From Pseudomonas putida (lineage in GTDB: Bacteria > Pseudomonadota > Gammaproteobacteria > Pseudomonadales > Pseudomonadaceae): a stretch of DNA of 64,000 bases. Positions 34,541-43,347 of the stretch are shown in pieces. The notes beneath the pieces were generated by a model. It saw nothing but the letters and a program-made list of their open reading frames with translations, made no database searches and had not been told where the DNA came from. Positions within the stretch are counted from its first letter, which is position 1. The number at the start of each line of letters is the position of its first letter. The DNA is taken from the NCBI RefSeq assembly GCF_005080685.1, contig NZ_CP039371.1:3782001-3846000 (forward strand). The letters run 5' to 3'. The position numbers were made by a program, and so were the translations under genes.

Positions 34541-35418
34541 TCAACTGCCCCAGACCCGTTGCGGCGCTGGGGCCTGGGCAAGGATCCGCGCCACTGCCGG
34601 GCCGATCTCCTCGACCTGCCAACGCCCGCCCTTGTCCTCGGTGGTGCCGGTGCGCCAGCCGTCGGCCAGGGAGATCCGCCCACCCTGGCTTTCGAACACC
34701 TGCCCCGTCACCTGGCCCGACTCCACGCTGCCCAGCCACACCACCAGCGGTGCGACGTTCTCCGGCGCCCAGGCATCGAAGCTGCCATCCTCGGGCGCCT
34801 TGACCACCTCCGGCATGGCGCTTTCGGTCATCGCCGTGCGCGCCGCCGGTGCCAGGGCATTGGCTGTGACGCCGTAACGCGCAAGCTCGGCCGCCTGCAC
34901 CAGGGTCAACGCAGCGATCCCGCCCTTGGCGGCGGCATAGTTGGACTGGCCGATCGAGCCCTGCAGGCCGGCCCCGAGCTTGTGTTGATGATCCGTCCGG
35001 CAACCGCGGTGCCGGCCTTGGCCAGGTCGCGCCAACGGCGTCCGAGGATGTTCGCCAGGCAGTAATGGCCCTTGAGGTGCACACGCATCACCAGGTCCCA
35101 GTCGTCTTCGTCGAGGCTGATGAACATGCGATCACGCAATACCCCGGCGTTGTTGACCAGCACATGCACTTCACCGAACGCCTCGAGCGCAGCGTCGACG
35201 ATGCGCTGGGCACTGGCCAGGCTGGTGATGTCGTCACTGTTGGCGATGGCTTGGCCACCGCCCTCGCGCACCTCGCTGGCCACCGCCTGCGCCGCTTCGG
35301 CGCGAATGTCGTTGACCACCACCCGGGCGCCCTCGGCGCCGAACGCCAGCGCGTAGGCGCGGCCCAATCCACCGCCGGCACCGGTGATGATCACCGTGCG
35401 GCCTTCACATATCGCCAT
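34541..35418 (-). pseudogene. SDR of the MFE-2/17beta-HSD4 type, interrupted by a one-base frameshift
   Basis: The frame from the ATG at 35418 encodes GGGLGRAYALAFGAEGARVVVND and VNNAGVLRDRMF and reads RIINTSSG, then turns to nonsense. The continuation GLQGSIGQSNYAAAKGGIAALTL is in another frame down to 34541. Adding one C to the CCCC run at 34972-34975 (GGGG on the coding strand) restores a single 292-residue SDR with Ser, Tyr and Lys in place. This class oxidises 3-hydroxyacyl-CoAs, as expected beside FadA6. It is either a genuine inactivation or a homopolymer sequencing error; the rest of the gene looks undecayed. Confidence 0.82.
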
Positions 35419-35454
35419 GTCCGAATCCTTCTTGCTTGAAATGAAATGCGCAGT

Positions 35455-36606
35455 TCACAGCCGCTCGATGATCGTCACGTTGGCCTGGCCACCGCCTTCG
35501 CACATGGTCTGCAAGCCATAGCGACCACCGCTGCACTCCAGCTCGTTGAGCAGCGTGGTGGTCAGCCGGGCGCCGGTCGCACCCAGCGGATGGCCAAGGG
35601 CGATGGCGCCACCGTTGACGTTGGTACGCGCCGGGTCGTAGTCGAGTTCCTTGCTCCAGGCCATGACCACCGAGGCGAACGCTTCGTTGATTTCCACCCG
35701 GTCGATGTCGGCCATGCGCAGGCCCGTGCGCTGCAAGGCCCGGCGGGTGGCGGCGATAGGTGCGGTGAGATGCCAGATCGGGTCGTCGCCGAGCACCGTC
35801 AGGTGATGGATGCGCGCTCGGGGCGTCAGGTCGTAGCGCTTGAGCGCAGCTTCCGAGACCACCAGCAGCGCCGCCGAGGCGTCGCAGGTCTGGCTGGAAA
35901 CCGCAGCGGTGATCGACGGGAACTGTGGATCGACCGCTTGCAGCTCGGCCATTTTCGCCAGGCTGGTCTGGCGCGGAGTCTCGTCTTCGAGCAGCCCCTG
36001 GCAGCCAACGATCTCGCGAGCAAAGCGTCCACTGGCGCTAGCGGCCAGGGCTCGCCGGTGGCTTTCCAGGGCGAACACCTCCATCTGCTCGCGGCTGATC
36101 TGCCAATGATCGGCAATGCGCTGGGCGGCATAGAACTGGTTGACCGGCTGCGTGCCGAAACGCGCACGCCAACCCTCGCTACCGCTGAATGGGTCGGCGA
36201 AGCCCAGGGCTTGCCCGGCCAGCATCGCCGATGAAATCGGAATGCGGGTCATGGTCTGCACGCCACCAACGGCGACCACGTCCTGGGTGCCGCTCATTAC
36301 CGCCTGGGCGGCAAAATGCAGCGCCTGCTGCGACGAACCACACTGACGATCGACCGTGGTGCCGGGCACTGAAAGCGGCAATCCGGCGGCCAGCCAGCTG
36401 GTACGGGCAATGTCGCCGGCCTGGGCGCCGATGGTGTCGACGCAACCGAAGATCACGTCGTCGTAATCCTCGGCAGGAATCGCGTTGCGTGTCACCAGCG
36501 ACTTGAGCACGTGCGCGCCCAGGTCGATGGCGTGGACCTCGGCCAGCGCGCCTTTGCGCTTGCCGGTGGGGCTGCGCAGCGCGTCGACGATATAAGCCTC
36601 TGCCAT
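35455..36606 (-). CDS. fadA6: Thiolase FadA6 orthologue (383 aa)
   Basis: Nucleophile C89 in [15 protein letters not shown], then [22 protein letters not shown] and [20 protein letters not shown], and the terminus [19 protein letters not shown], follow mycobacterial FadA6 almost block for block. FadA6 performs thiolysis in ring C/D catabolism after ring opening by IpdAB. The gene is between a FadE32-like gene (3 bp upstream) and the SDR gene (36 bp downstream). The symbol is transferred from Mycobacterium. Confidence 0.87.
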   Translation of the reverse strand: MAEAYIVDALRSPTGKRKGALAEVHAIDLGAHVLKSLVTRNAIPAEDYDDVIFGCVDTIGAQAGDIARTSWLAAGLPLSVPGTTVDRQCGSSQQALHFAAQAVMSGTQDVVAVGGVQTMTRIPISSAMLAGQALGFADPFSGSEGWRARFGTQPVNQFYAAQRIADHWQISREQMEVFALESHRRALAASASGRFAREIVGCQGLLEDETPRQTSLAKMAELQAVDPQFPSITAAVSSQTCDASAALLVVSEAALKRYDLTPRARIHHLTVLGDDPIWHLTAPIAATRRALQRTGLRMADIDRVEINEAFASVVMAWSKELDYDPARTNVNGGAIALGHPLGATGARLTTTLLNELECSGGRYGLQTMCEGGGQANVTIIERL

Positions 36607-36609
36607 GTG

Positions 36610-37668
36610 CTACTCCTCGAAGGTATGACCCGGCCCAAGCCGGGCGTCGTCGGCGAACAGGTAAGCGCCGACACGGGACTTGTGGAAACCGCGGTCGCCC
36701 CAGGAGGCGTCCAGCGCCCAGGCCCGCTTCATGAACATCTGCAGGTCGACTTCCCAGGTGTACCCCATCGCGCCATGCACCTGGATACCCTGGCGCGCTG
36801 CCAGCCAGCTCGCCTCGCAGCAGGCCAGGCGAGCCTGCGAGACCCACACCGAGGCATTCGCCGCATCCCGTGCCAGGCCGTGGGCGGCGCGGTACAACAC
36901 CGGCTTGGCCTGCTCGATCTGACGGGCCACGTCGGCCAGGTGATGCTTGACCGCCTGGAAGCTGCCGATTGGCCGGCCGAACTGCTTGCGCTGGGCCACG
37001 TAGTCCACCGACAGGTCGAGCATGCGCTGGGCCAGGCCGAGCAACTGCCCGGCCACCGACAACGCGCCCCGGTCGAGCATCCGTGCCTGCAGGCGACGAC
37101 CTTGCTCGCCCGCGGCCAGCAAGGTTTGCGGCGACGGGTTCCAACTCACCAGGCCCAGGCGCCGCGAGGCGTCGATGCTCGGGTTGGCCTGCACGTCCAC
37201 CGCCGCGCGCGGCACCAGGTGCAGGTCGTCAGCGGCAGGCAGAATCAGCACTTCGGCCAGTTGCGCATCGCTGACCAGCGGGTTGATGCCATGGCTGATC
37301 GCCAGGCGCAGGCTGCCCTCGGCGATTCGTGGCAGCAGTTCAGCCCGCGCCGGGTGGCCGGGGTCGAGGCTGGCCAGCAGCCCGGCGGCCACATAGGCGG
37401 TGTCGGCCAGTGAATCGGGGATGCCGTAGTAGCCCAGTTCCTGGGTCATCAGTGCCCAGGCGACGTCGTCCATGCCCAGCCCGCCTTCGGCTTCGGGCAC
37501 CGACAGCGCCGTCAGGCCCTGGGCGGCGATGCGGTTGCGCAGGTCCGGCGAGCGTCCGGCATCGGTTTCCCAGATGTCCCGGAGCATCTCCGGGGCTGCT
37601 TCGGTCATCAGGAAACGGCTGATGGCTTCGCGAAACGACAGCTGGTCATCGGTAAAGGTGAAGTCCAT
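36610..37668 (-). CDS. Acyl-CoA dehydrogenase, FadE32-like partner subunit (352 aa)
   Basis: The start is the ATG at 37668 (MDFTFTDDQLSFREAISRFL) with AAGGACC upstream. It is shorter and more divergent than classical dehydrogenases, with RKQFGRPIGSFQAVKHHLADV and VHGAMGYTWEVDLQMFMKR. Such divergent subunits pair with a conserved one, here the FadE31-like protein encoded 10 bp upstream. In Mycobacterium FadE31-33 act late in ring C/D degradation. Whether this is the FadE32 or FadE33 counterpart I cannot decide. Confidence 0.8.
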   Translation of the reverse strand: MDFTFTDDQLSFREAISRFLMTEAAPEMLRDIWETDAGRSPDLRNRIAAQGLTALSVPEAEGGLGMDDVAWALMTQELGYYGIPDSLADTAYVAAGLLASLDPGHPARAELLPRIAEGSLRLAISHGINPLVSDAQLAEVLILPAADDLHLVPRAAVDVQANPSIDASRRLGLVSWNPSPQTLLAAGEQGRRLQARMLDRGALSVAGQLLGLAQRMLDLSVDYVAQRKQFGRPIGSFQAVKHHLADVARQIEQAKPVLYRAAHGLARDAANASVWVSQARLACCEASWLAARQGIQVHGAMGYTWEVDLQMFMKRAWALDASWGDRGFHKSRVGAYLFADDARLGPGHTFEE

Positions 37669-37678
37669 GGCCTGGTCC

Positions 37679-38842
37679 TTACTTGGGCAGGCCGAGCATG
37701 CGCTCGGCAATGATGTTGCGCTGGATCTCGTTGGTGCCGGCGTAGATCGGCCCGGCCTGGGCGAACAGGAAGCCTTCCAGCCAACTGGCCGACTTCACGG
37801 CAGCCGGCGCGCTGGCCAGCAGCTCGCCACGCGCCCCCAGCAGGCGCATGGCGGTTTCGTGCATCTTCAGGTCGAGTTCCGACCAGATGATCTTGTTGAT
37901 GCTCGACTCAGCGCCGATCTGCTCGCCCCGGGCCAGGCGCCCGACCGTGTGGTAGGCCGCCAGGGCATAGGCCTCGGCGCCCATCCAGCAGTCGCTGACC
38001 GCGTCCATCAGCCCAGGGTCGCGAGCGGCGCTGTCGGGGCTTGCCTTGAACAACTCGACCAGCTTGCGTGCGGTGTACTGGAAGCGCGCCGGCGAGCGCA
38101 GCAGCAACCCGCGCTCGAAACCGGCGGTGGCCATTGCCACATGCCAGCCCTGGCCCTCGGCACCGATGCGGTTGGCCACCGGCACGCGCACGTCGTCGAA
38201 GAACACCTCGGCGAACGCATCCTTGCCGTTGAGCGCCTTGATCGGGCGAATGCTCACCCCAGGCGCATCGAGCGGCACCATCAGGAACGACAGGCCATGG
38301 TGGCGGCTGGAGCCGGGCTCGCTGCGGAACAGGCCGAACAGCCAGTCGGCGAAAATCGCCCGGGTCGACCAGGTCTTCTGGCCATTGAGCACATAGTGGT
38401 CACCGTCGAGCAGCGCCTTGCTGGTGATCGCCGCCATGTCGGAGCCGGCATTGGGCTCCGACCAGCCTTGCGCCCACATGTCCAGGCTGGCCGCCATGCG
38501 CGGCAGGAAGCGGCGCTTCTGCTCGGCAGTGCCGAATTCCATCAGGGTCGGGCCGAGCAGCAACTGGCCGTTCTGGTTGACGCGCATTGGCGCCCCGGCG
38601 CCGTAGTATTCTTCCTCGAAGATCAGCCACTCGATCAGGTCGCAGCCGCGCCCGCCCAGCTCGGCCGGCCACATCACCATCGACCAGCGGCTCTCGAACA
38701 ACGTCGCCTCCCAGGCGCGGTGCTGCTCGAAGCCTTCGCGCGTGTCGTAGCTGGCCAGCGGCTCGCGTGGCAGGTTGTCGGCGAGCCAGGCCCGCACCTC
38801 GGCGCGAAATGCCTGCTGTTTGGGGGTATAGGTCAGTTGCAT
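37679..38842 (-). CDS. Acyl-CoA dehydrogenase FadE31-like (387 aa)
   Basis: Blocks SYDTREGFEQHRAWEATLFE, MWAQGWSEPNAGSDMAA, QKTWSTRAIFADWLFGLFR and GPIYAGTNEIQRNIIAERMLGLP are very close to mycobacterial FadE31. The enzyme introduces a double bond into a ring C/D-derived CoA intermediate, with its neighbour at 36610 as the likely second subunit. It lies 9 bp after the EchA20-like gene. Confidence 0.85.
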   Translation of the reverse strand: MQLTYTPKQQAFRAEVRAWLADNLPREPLASYDTREGFEQHRAWEATLFESRWSMVMWPAELGGRGCDLIEWLIFEEEYYGAGAPMRVNQNGQLLLGPTLMEFGTAEQKRRFLPRMAASLDMWAQGWSEPNAGSDMAAITSKALLDGDHYVLNGQKTWSTRAIFADWLFGLFRSEPGSSRHHGLSFLMVPLDAPGVSIRPIKALNGKDAFAEVFFDDVRVPVANRIGAEGQGWHVAMATAGFERGLLLRSPARFQYTARKLVELFKASPDSAARDPGLMDAVSDCWMGAEAYALAAYHTVGRLARGEQIGAESSINKIIWSELDLKMHETAMRLLGARGELLASAPAAVKSASWLEGFLFAQAGPIYAGTNEIQRNIIAERMLGLPK

Positions 38843-38851
38843 GGCGTTCCC

Positions 38852-39604
38852 TCAGAACTTGGCTTCGCGTTTTTCGACGAACGCCCGACGGGTCTGGGCC
38901 GAGTCGGGGCTGGTGTAGGCCTGCAGGGTGAAGCCCTGCTCCCAGCGGTACTTGTCTTCCAGGTTGCCGTCCTCGATGCCGTTCAGCGCCTCCTTGGCGA
39001 TGCGGATCATGGTCGGGCTCTTGGCGGCGATGCGGGCGGCGATTTCCAGCGCCGTTTCGCGCAGGTGCTCCTTGGCCACCACGCGCTCGATGAAGCCATA
39101 GGCCTGGGCCTCCCGGGCACCGATGCTGTCGCCGGTGAAGAACAGGTAGCGCACCTTCTGCACGGGGAACAGTCGCTGCAGGTGCGCGCCGCCACCCATG
39201 GCGCCACGGTCCACTTCCGGCAGGGCAAAACGTGCGCACTCGGCGGCCACGACGATGTCGGCGGCACCGGTGATGCCGATGCCACCACCGAGCACGAAGC
39301 CATGCACGGCGACGATCACCGGCACCGGGTTGCGGTGCACGGCCTTGAAGGTCTCGTAGTTGCCGGCGTTGACCTCGACGATACGCTCGGGGTGGGCGTC
39401 CAGTTCCTTGATGTCGACGCCGGCACAGAAGCCGCGCCCTTCGGCGCGAATGACGATGACGCGGACCTCGGGGTTAGCCCCAAGGTCACTGATCTGCACG
39501 GCCAGGGCACGCCATTGCTGGCTGTCGAGGGCGTTGACCGGAGGTTTGTCGATCACCAGTTCGGCGATGCCCTGGTCGATCTGGATAGTGAAAGCCGGGT
39601 TCAT
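38852..39604 (-). CDS. echA20: Crotonase EchA20 orthologue, ring D hydrolase (250 aa)
   Basis: The start at 39604 (MNPAFTIQIDQGIAEL) overlaps the ipdC stop by 4 bp; longer open sequence upstream lies within ipdC and is not used. AEGRGFCAGVDIKELD, GFVLGGGIGITGAADI, LPEVDRGAMGGGAHLQRL and YRWEQGFT match EchA20. That protein opens ring D of the hydrindane-dione CoA by a retro-Claisen-type hydrolysis before IpdAB opens ring C. Placement directly after ipdC fits the order of reactions. Confidence 0.87.
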   Translation of the reverse strand: MNPAFTIQIDQGIAELVIDKPPVNALDSQQWRALAVQISDLGANPEVRVIVIRAEGRGFCAGVDIKELDAHPERIVEVNAGNYETFKAVHRNPVPVIVAVHGFVLGGGIGITGAADIVVAAECARFALPEVDRGAMGGGAHLQRLFPVQKVRYLFFTGDSIGAREAQAYGFIERVVAKEHLRETALEIAARIAAKSPTMIRIAKEALNGIEDGNLEDKYRWEQGFTLQAYTSPDSAQTRRAFVEKREAKF

Positions 39605-40725
39605 GAGCGTTCTCCGCTGAGGGCAAGTCTGTCGTTTGGAGTTGCCGAAGGCTCGGCCGGGCAGCGCGCCAGCAACGTGTTCAGGCATTGGTCGGCCTCG
39701 GTGACGATGGCTTCGATGACCTCGCGGCAGCTGAGCAGCTCGTCGATCGCCGCCGCCACCTGGCCGCTGGGCAGGATGCCGGCGTCCGGCTCGCCGTCGA
39801 CCATCGAACGCTGCAACAGCACTGGCTGGTTGGCGGCCATGACCACCTGGGACAGCGCTGCCGGGTCTTCACGCAGGGCGCGCAGAAACACCCTGCCCAT
39901 GTGCCCCAGGCTCATGCCGGTCTGCTGTTTCCATTGCCAGGCGCTGACCAGGGCGATGCGCAGGCGGCCGAACGACCCGGCCTGTTCGAGGCGATTGATG
40001 AAGCGGTTTTCGATCATGCGGTGGCGCATGCCATCCACCGCCGTGGTCACCCGCACCTGTTGCGGGTCGCTCACCTTTAGATAGCGCGCCAGGGTTGTGG
40101 CTGGCGTCGGCGATTCACGGGTCATCAAGAACCGCGTGCCCATCGCGATGCCACTGGCGCCGGCCGCCAACACCGAGGCCAGGCCACGCCCGGTGGAGTG
40201 GCCGCCCGCGGCGATCACCGGTACGCGCACCGCCGCCAGCACCTGCGGCAGCAAGATCGAGCCAGGTACGCCGCCGGTATGGCCTCCGCCCTCGCCCGCC
40301 TGCAAGGTGATCAGGTCGGCGCCCAGCTCCTGGGCCTTGAGCGCATGCTTGAGGGCGCCTACGGTGGGTATGCACAGCACCCCGACCGCCTTGAAGCGGG
40401 CGATGGTCTGGGCATCCGGCCCGCGGCCATAGCTGACCGCACGCAAGCGATAGCGGATGGCCAGGTCGACGCACTGCGCCGCGTTGTCCTGGAACATGTG
40501 GAAGTTGAGGCCGAAGTTGCTGGCGCCGGTGGCCTCGATCACCTTGCGGATCTCGCCTTCCAGCGCCGGCGCGGCAATCGTCGCGCCGGCCAGGAAGCCG
40601 AAACCGCCAGCCTGGGTCGTGGCGATCACCAGGTTGGCATCGGATACCCAGCCCATGGCCGTTTGCACCACCGGATAACGGCAGCCCAGGGCCTCGGTCA
40701 GCGCGGTGTTCATCCAGCGGCTCAC
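39601..40725 (-). CDS. ipdC: IpdC, nitronate-monooxygenase-like flavin reductase of ring C/D (374 aa)
   Basis: This is an FMN TIM-barrel of the 2-nitropropane dioxygenase family: PVVQTAMGWVSDANL, LQAGEGGGHTGG, PVIAAGGHSTGRGLASVLAAGASGIAMGTRFLMT. The particular match, with VTTAVDGMRHRMIEN and VVMAANQPVLL, is to IpdC of the hydrindane pathway rather than to detoxifying nitronate oxidases. The GTG at 40725 (AGGGGG upstream) overlaps the previous stop by 4 bp; an ATG at 40713 is an alternative start. Confidence 0.86.
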   Translation of the reverse strand: MSRWMNTALTEALGCRYPVVQTAMGWVSDANLVIATTQAGGFGFLAGATIAAPALEGEIRKVIEATGASNFGLNFHMFQDNAAQCVDLAIRYRLRAVSYGRGPDAQTIARFKAVGVLCIPTVGALKHALKAQELGADLITLQAGEGGGHTGGVPGSILLPQVLAAVRVPVIAAGGHSTGRGLASVLAAGASGIAMGTRFLMTRESPTPATTLARYLKVSDPQQVRVTTAVDGMRHRMIENRFINRLEQAGSFGRLRIALVSAWQWKQQTGMSLGHMGRVFLRALREDPAALSQVVMAANQPVLLQRSMVDGEPDAGILPSGQVAAAIDELLSCREVIEAIVTEADQCLNTLLARCPAEPSATPNDRLALSGERS

Positions 40726-41639
40726 CGCTTGCCCCCTTCGCCCTGCAGCGCCTGCTTGTTGGCCTGGGCCATGCCCTTGGCGTCGAAACCACCGAGTTTG
40801 TCGCCCGACAGCAGCTCGTTGTGGGCATGGGCGAAGTGGTGCCAGGCGAACGCGGCATCCATGGCCGTGCGCTTGCCCTGCAAGTCCTCGACGTGATTGA
40901 TCGCCTGCTTGGTCAGGGCCAGGCCCATGCGCGGCTGGCGAGCGATGCTGGCAGCCAGGTCATAGGTTGCCTGCTGCAACTGCTCACGCGGCACCACGCG
41001 GTTGACCATGCCCATCTGGTAGGCACGCTCGGCGCTCATGCGCTCGCCGCAGAACAGAAACTCCTTGGCGATGCGCGGGTTCAGCTCAAAGGGATGGGCG
41101 AAATACTCGACCCCGGGAATGCCCATGCGCACCACTGGGTCCTGGAAGAACGCATCGTCGCTGGCGACGATCAGGTCGCACACCCATGCCAGCATCAGCC
41201 CGCCGGCCACGCAGGCGCCGTGGACCATGGCGATGGTCGGTTTGGGCAGCTCGCGCCAGCGCCGGCACATGCCCAGGTAGACTTCCTGTTCACGGGCATA
41301 CAATTGCTCGCCACCGGGCTTGTTGGTGTGGTCCCACCACAGGTGCGCACGCTCGAACGGTTTGTTGATGTCGCGCCCGGGGGTGCCGATATCGTGGCCT
41401 GCGGAAAAATGCCGGCCCTCGCCACGCAGCACGATGACCTTGACGCTGTCGTCGTCCACCGCCTGGCGCAGGGCTGCGTCCAGGGCGTAGGTCATCTGCG
41501 AGTTCTGCGCGTTGTTGAACGCCGGGCGGTTGAGGCTGAGGGTGGCGATCCCATCGGCCACGGCATAGAGCACCGGGCTGTCGGTCTCGTACTCGGCCGT
41601 GTCTTGGCGGCTGACGAATTGGCTGTCGCTGCTGTGCAT
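40722..41639 (-). CDS. Enoyl-CoA hydratase of ring C/D pathway, ScdD-like (305 aa)
   Basis: The start at 41639 (MHSSDSQFVSRQD) has GAGGA upstream. The fold is crotonase-like, but the protein is longer than usual (305 against about 260 residues). The oxyanion segments are GRHFSAGHDIGTPGRD and HGACVAGGLMLAWVCD; an acidic loop residue is less obvious in QDPVVRMGIPGVEYFAHPFEL. In Comamonas the ring C/D cluster has a hydratase (ScdD) that acts after the ScdC1C2 dehydrogenase. Context makes this the probable equivalent. Confidence 0.78.
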   Translation of the reverse strand: MHSSDSQFVSRQDTAEYETDSPVLYAVADGIATLSLNRPAFNNAQNSQMTYALDAALRQAVDDDSVKVIVLRGEGRHFSAGHDIGTPGRDINKPFERAHLWWDHTNKPGGEQLYAREQEVYLGMCRRWRELPKPTIAMVHGACVAGGLMLAWVCDLIVASDDAFFQDPVVRMGIPGVEYFAHPFELNPRIAKEFLFCGERMSAERAYQMGMVNRVVPREQLQQATYDLAASIARQPRMGLALTKQAINHVEDLQGKRTAMDAAFAWHHFAHAHNELLSGDKLGGFDAKGMAQANKQALQGEGGKR

Positions 41640-41649
41640 GTCGGAGTCC

Positions 41650-42447
41650 TCAGGCAGTGCGGATGCCAGGCGGGTTGCCCTTGATCGCGCTGGCGCGCAA
41701 GCCATGGGGGTCGAGGCGCTGGATGAGCGCCAGCTGCTCGGCGGTGGGGTGCTGGGTTTCGCGCAGCTGCGCCGACTTGAGCAGCGGGAAGCCGGTCTTG
41801 TCCTGCACCTCGTCGAAGCTCACGCCGGGGTGCAGGGTGCGCACCTGCACGGCGCGGCCGGGTCCGTCGAAGTCCAGGGTGCACAGGTCGGTGACCACCT
41901 GGCGGATGTCCATCAGATCGCGACGCGCGCCTTCAGGCCAGCGCTCGGCCTTGAAGCCGACACCCGAGACCATGTCCACCTCGCCACTGACGAAGACGCG
42001 CGTACTGTGATTGGGCACGAAGAACGAGTTGATGTGGTTGATGCTGTTGCCGGGCAACCCCCTCACGCCGAGCATGGCCGTGCGGGGTTTGTGGTAGTCG
42101 CCGACGCAAGACAGGTTGGTCTGCCCCCAGCGGTCGACCTGGGTTGGCCCGATCATGGCGTGGCGACGCCCGCCCCAGACGCACTCGAACACCCGCTCGA
42201 ACGACAGGTAGCCGCTGTAGCGCGGCACATGCTCGCCACGTGGGCCCAGCGGCAAAGGTTCCTCGACCAGAAACGCCTCGCTGTCGGTCATCAGCAGTTC
42301 CGGACTATGGGTCAGCTTGGCGAGGCTCGCGCCCAGTCGCGGGATCACGCCCAGCCCCGAGGCGATGACCTCGCCATTGCCGCGCCAGGCTTCGGCAGCG
42401 GCGACGATGAGCAGTTCGGCAAGGGTGAATTCACAGGTGGCAGTCAT
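41650..42447 (-). CDS. ipdB: IpdB, beta subunit of ring C-opening CoA-transferase-like hydrolase (265 aa)
   Basis: The start at 42447 (MTATCEFTLAELLIVAAAEA). VIASGLGVIPRLGASLAKLTHSPELLMTDSEA, PTQVDRWGQTNLSCVGD and LPGNSINHINSFFVPNHSTR are family I CoA-transferase beta-subunit blocks as in IpdB. IpdAB hydrolyses ring C of COCHEA-CoA by a retro-Claisen reaction rather than transferring CoA. It lies 11 bp after ipdA. Horinouchi's Comamonas names for the pair are ScdL1/ScdL2. Confidence 0.87.
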   Translation of the reverse strand: MTATCEFTLAELLIVAAAEAWRGNGEVIASGLGVIPRLGASLAKLTHSPELLMTDSEAFLVEEPLPLGPRGEHVPRYSGYLSFERVFECVWGGRRHAMIGPTQVDRWGQTNLSCVGDYHKPRTAMLGVRGLPGNSINHINSFFVPNHSTRVFVSGEVDMVSGVGFKAERWPEGARRDLMDIRQVVTDLCTLDFDGPGRAVQVRTLHPGVSFDEVQDKTGFPLLKSAQLRETQHPTAEQLALIQRLDPHGLRASAIKGNPPGIRTA

Positions 42448-42458
42448 GCTTGGACTCC

Positions 42459-43334
42459 TCAGAACACAGGTAGGGGCAAGGCGCCCATGCGCGCGGCACC
42501 GCCGTTGTGCGCTTGATAGGCCTGCTCGCCGCCGGCCACGCAGGCCTCGACGTAGCGCTGCCAGCCGCCTTCTTCCTGGGCGCTGGCGACGTAGTCCTTG
42601 AGATGCGCAAGGTCCCAGCCGTAGTCCGACGGACAGGAGGTGGGGTGGGCACCAAGCGGCGCATGCACCACACCGGTCACCAGGTAGCGCTCGAAGGTGT
42701 TGCCGCGGGCCTGCTCGGCGTCCAGTTGCAGGCGCTCCTCCAGGCGTTCGCAGGAAACGAAGCACTGCTTGGCGGCGCGGGCGAACAGGTGGTCGAAATA
42801 CGGATCGGGGCCGGTGACCAGGCAGTTACCCAGGCGGTCGGCGACATTGACGTGAACAAACGCCACATCCAGCTCCAACGCCGGCATGGCCAACAGCACC
42901 TCGCCGTCGTCGTAGGGCGAGCGAACGGTCTTCAGCGCCGGATTGAGCCGCGTCACGTCGGTGGCCAGGCCGCAGCGGGTGGGCAGGAACGGCAGGCGCA
43001 TGCCGGCGGCGCGCAGGCCCCACTGGAACATGCCTTCGTCGAGTTCCATCAGCTCCAGTTCACCGGCTTCGCGGGCTTTGCGGTAATAAGGCTCGAGCGG
43101 GATGGCATCGAGGGTGACGAAGCCGAACACCAGCTTGCGCACCTTGCCCGCCGCGCACAGCATGCCCACCTCCGGGCCGCCGTAGGCGACCACGGTGAGG
43201 TCCTTGACCGGCGAACGCAGAATCTCGCGGACTATGGCCATCGGCTTGCGCCGCGGGCCCCAGCCGCCGAAGCCGATGGTCATGCCGTCGCGCAACTGAG
43301 CGACGGCGTCGGCGGTGGTCATTTGCTTGTTCAT
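42459..43334 (-). CDS. ipdA: IpdA, alpha subunit of ring C-opening CoA-transferase-like hydrolase (291 aa)
   Basis: The start chosen is the ATG at 43334 (MNKQMTTADAVAQL), with AAGGAGC about 8 bp upstream; a TTG two codons earlier lies too close to it. DGMTIGFGGWGPRRKPMAIVREIL, VAYGGPEVGMLCAAGKVRKLVFGFVTLD and FVHVNVADRLGNC are alpha-subunit CoA-transferase features seen in IpdA. It is the second gene of the ring C/D operon, 13 bp after the extradiol dioxygenase gene. Confidence 0.87.
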   Translation of the reverse strand: MNKQMTTADAVAQLRDGMTIGFGGWGPRRKPMAIVREILRSPVKDLTVVAYGGPEVGMLCAAGKVRKLVFGFVTLDAIPLEPYYRKAREAGELELMELDEGMFQWGLRAAGMRLPFLPTRCGLATDVTRLNPALKTVRSPYDDGEVLLAMPALELDVAFVHVNVADRLGNCLVTGPDPYFDHLFARAAKQCFVSCERLEERLQLDAEQARGNTFERYLVTGVVHAPLGAHPTSCPSDYGWDLAHLKDYVASAQEEGGWQRYVEACVAGGEQAYQAHNGGAARMGALPLPVF

Positions 43335-43347
43335 GCTCAACTGCTCC

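Noticed and set aside
39601-40725. Nitronate monooxygenase for nitroalkane detoxification
   Set aside because: The fold is the same, but the blocks and neighbours match IpdC of the hydrindane pathway.
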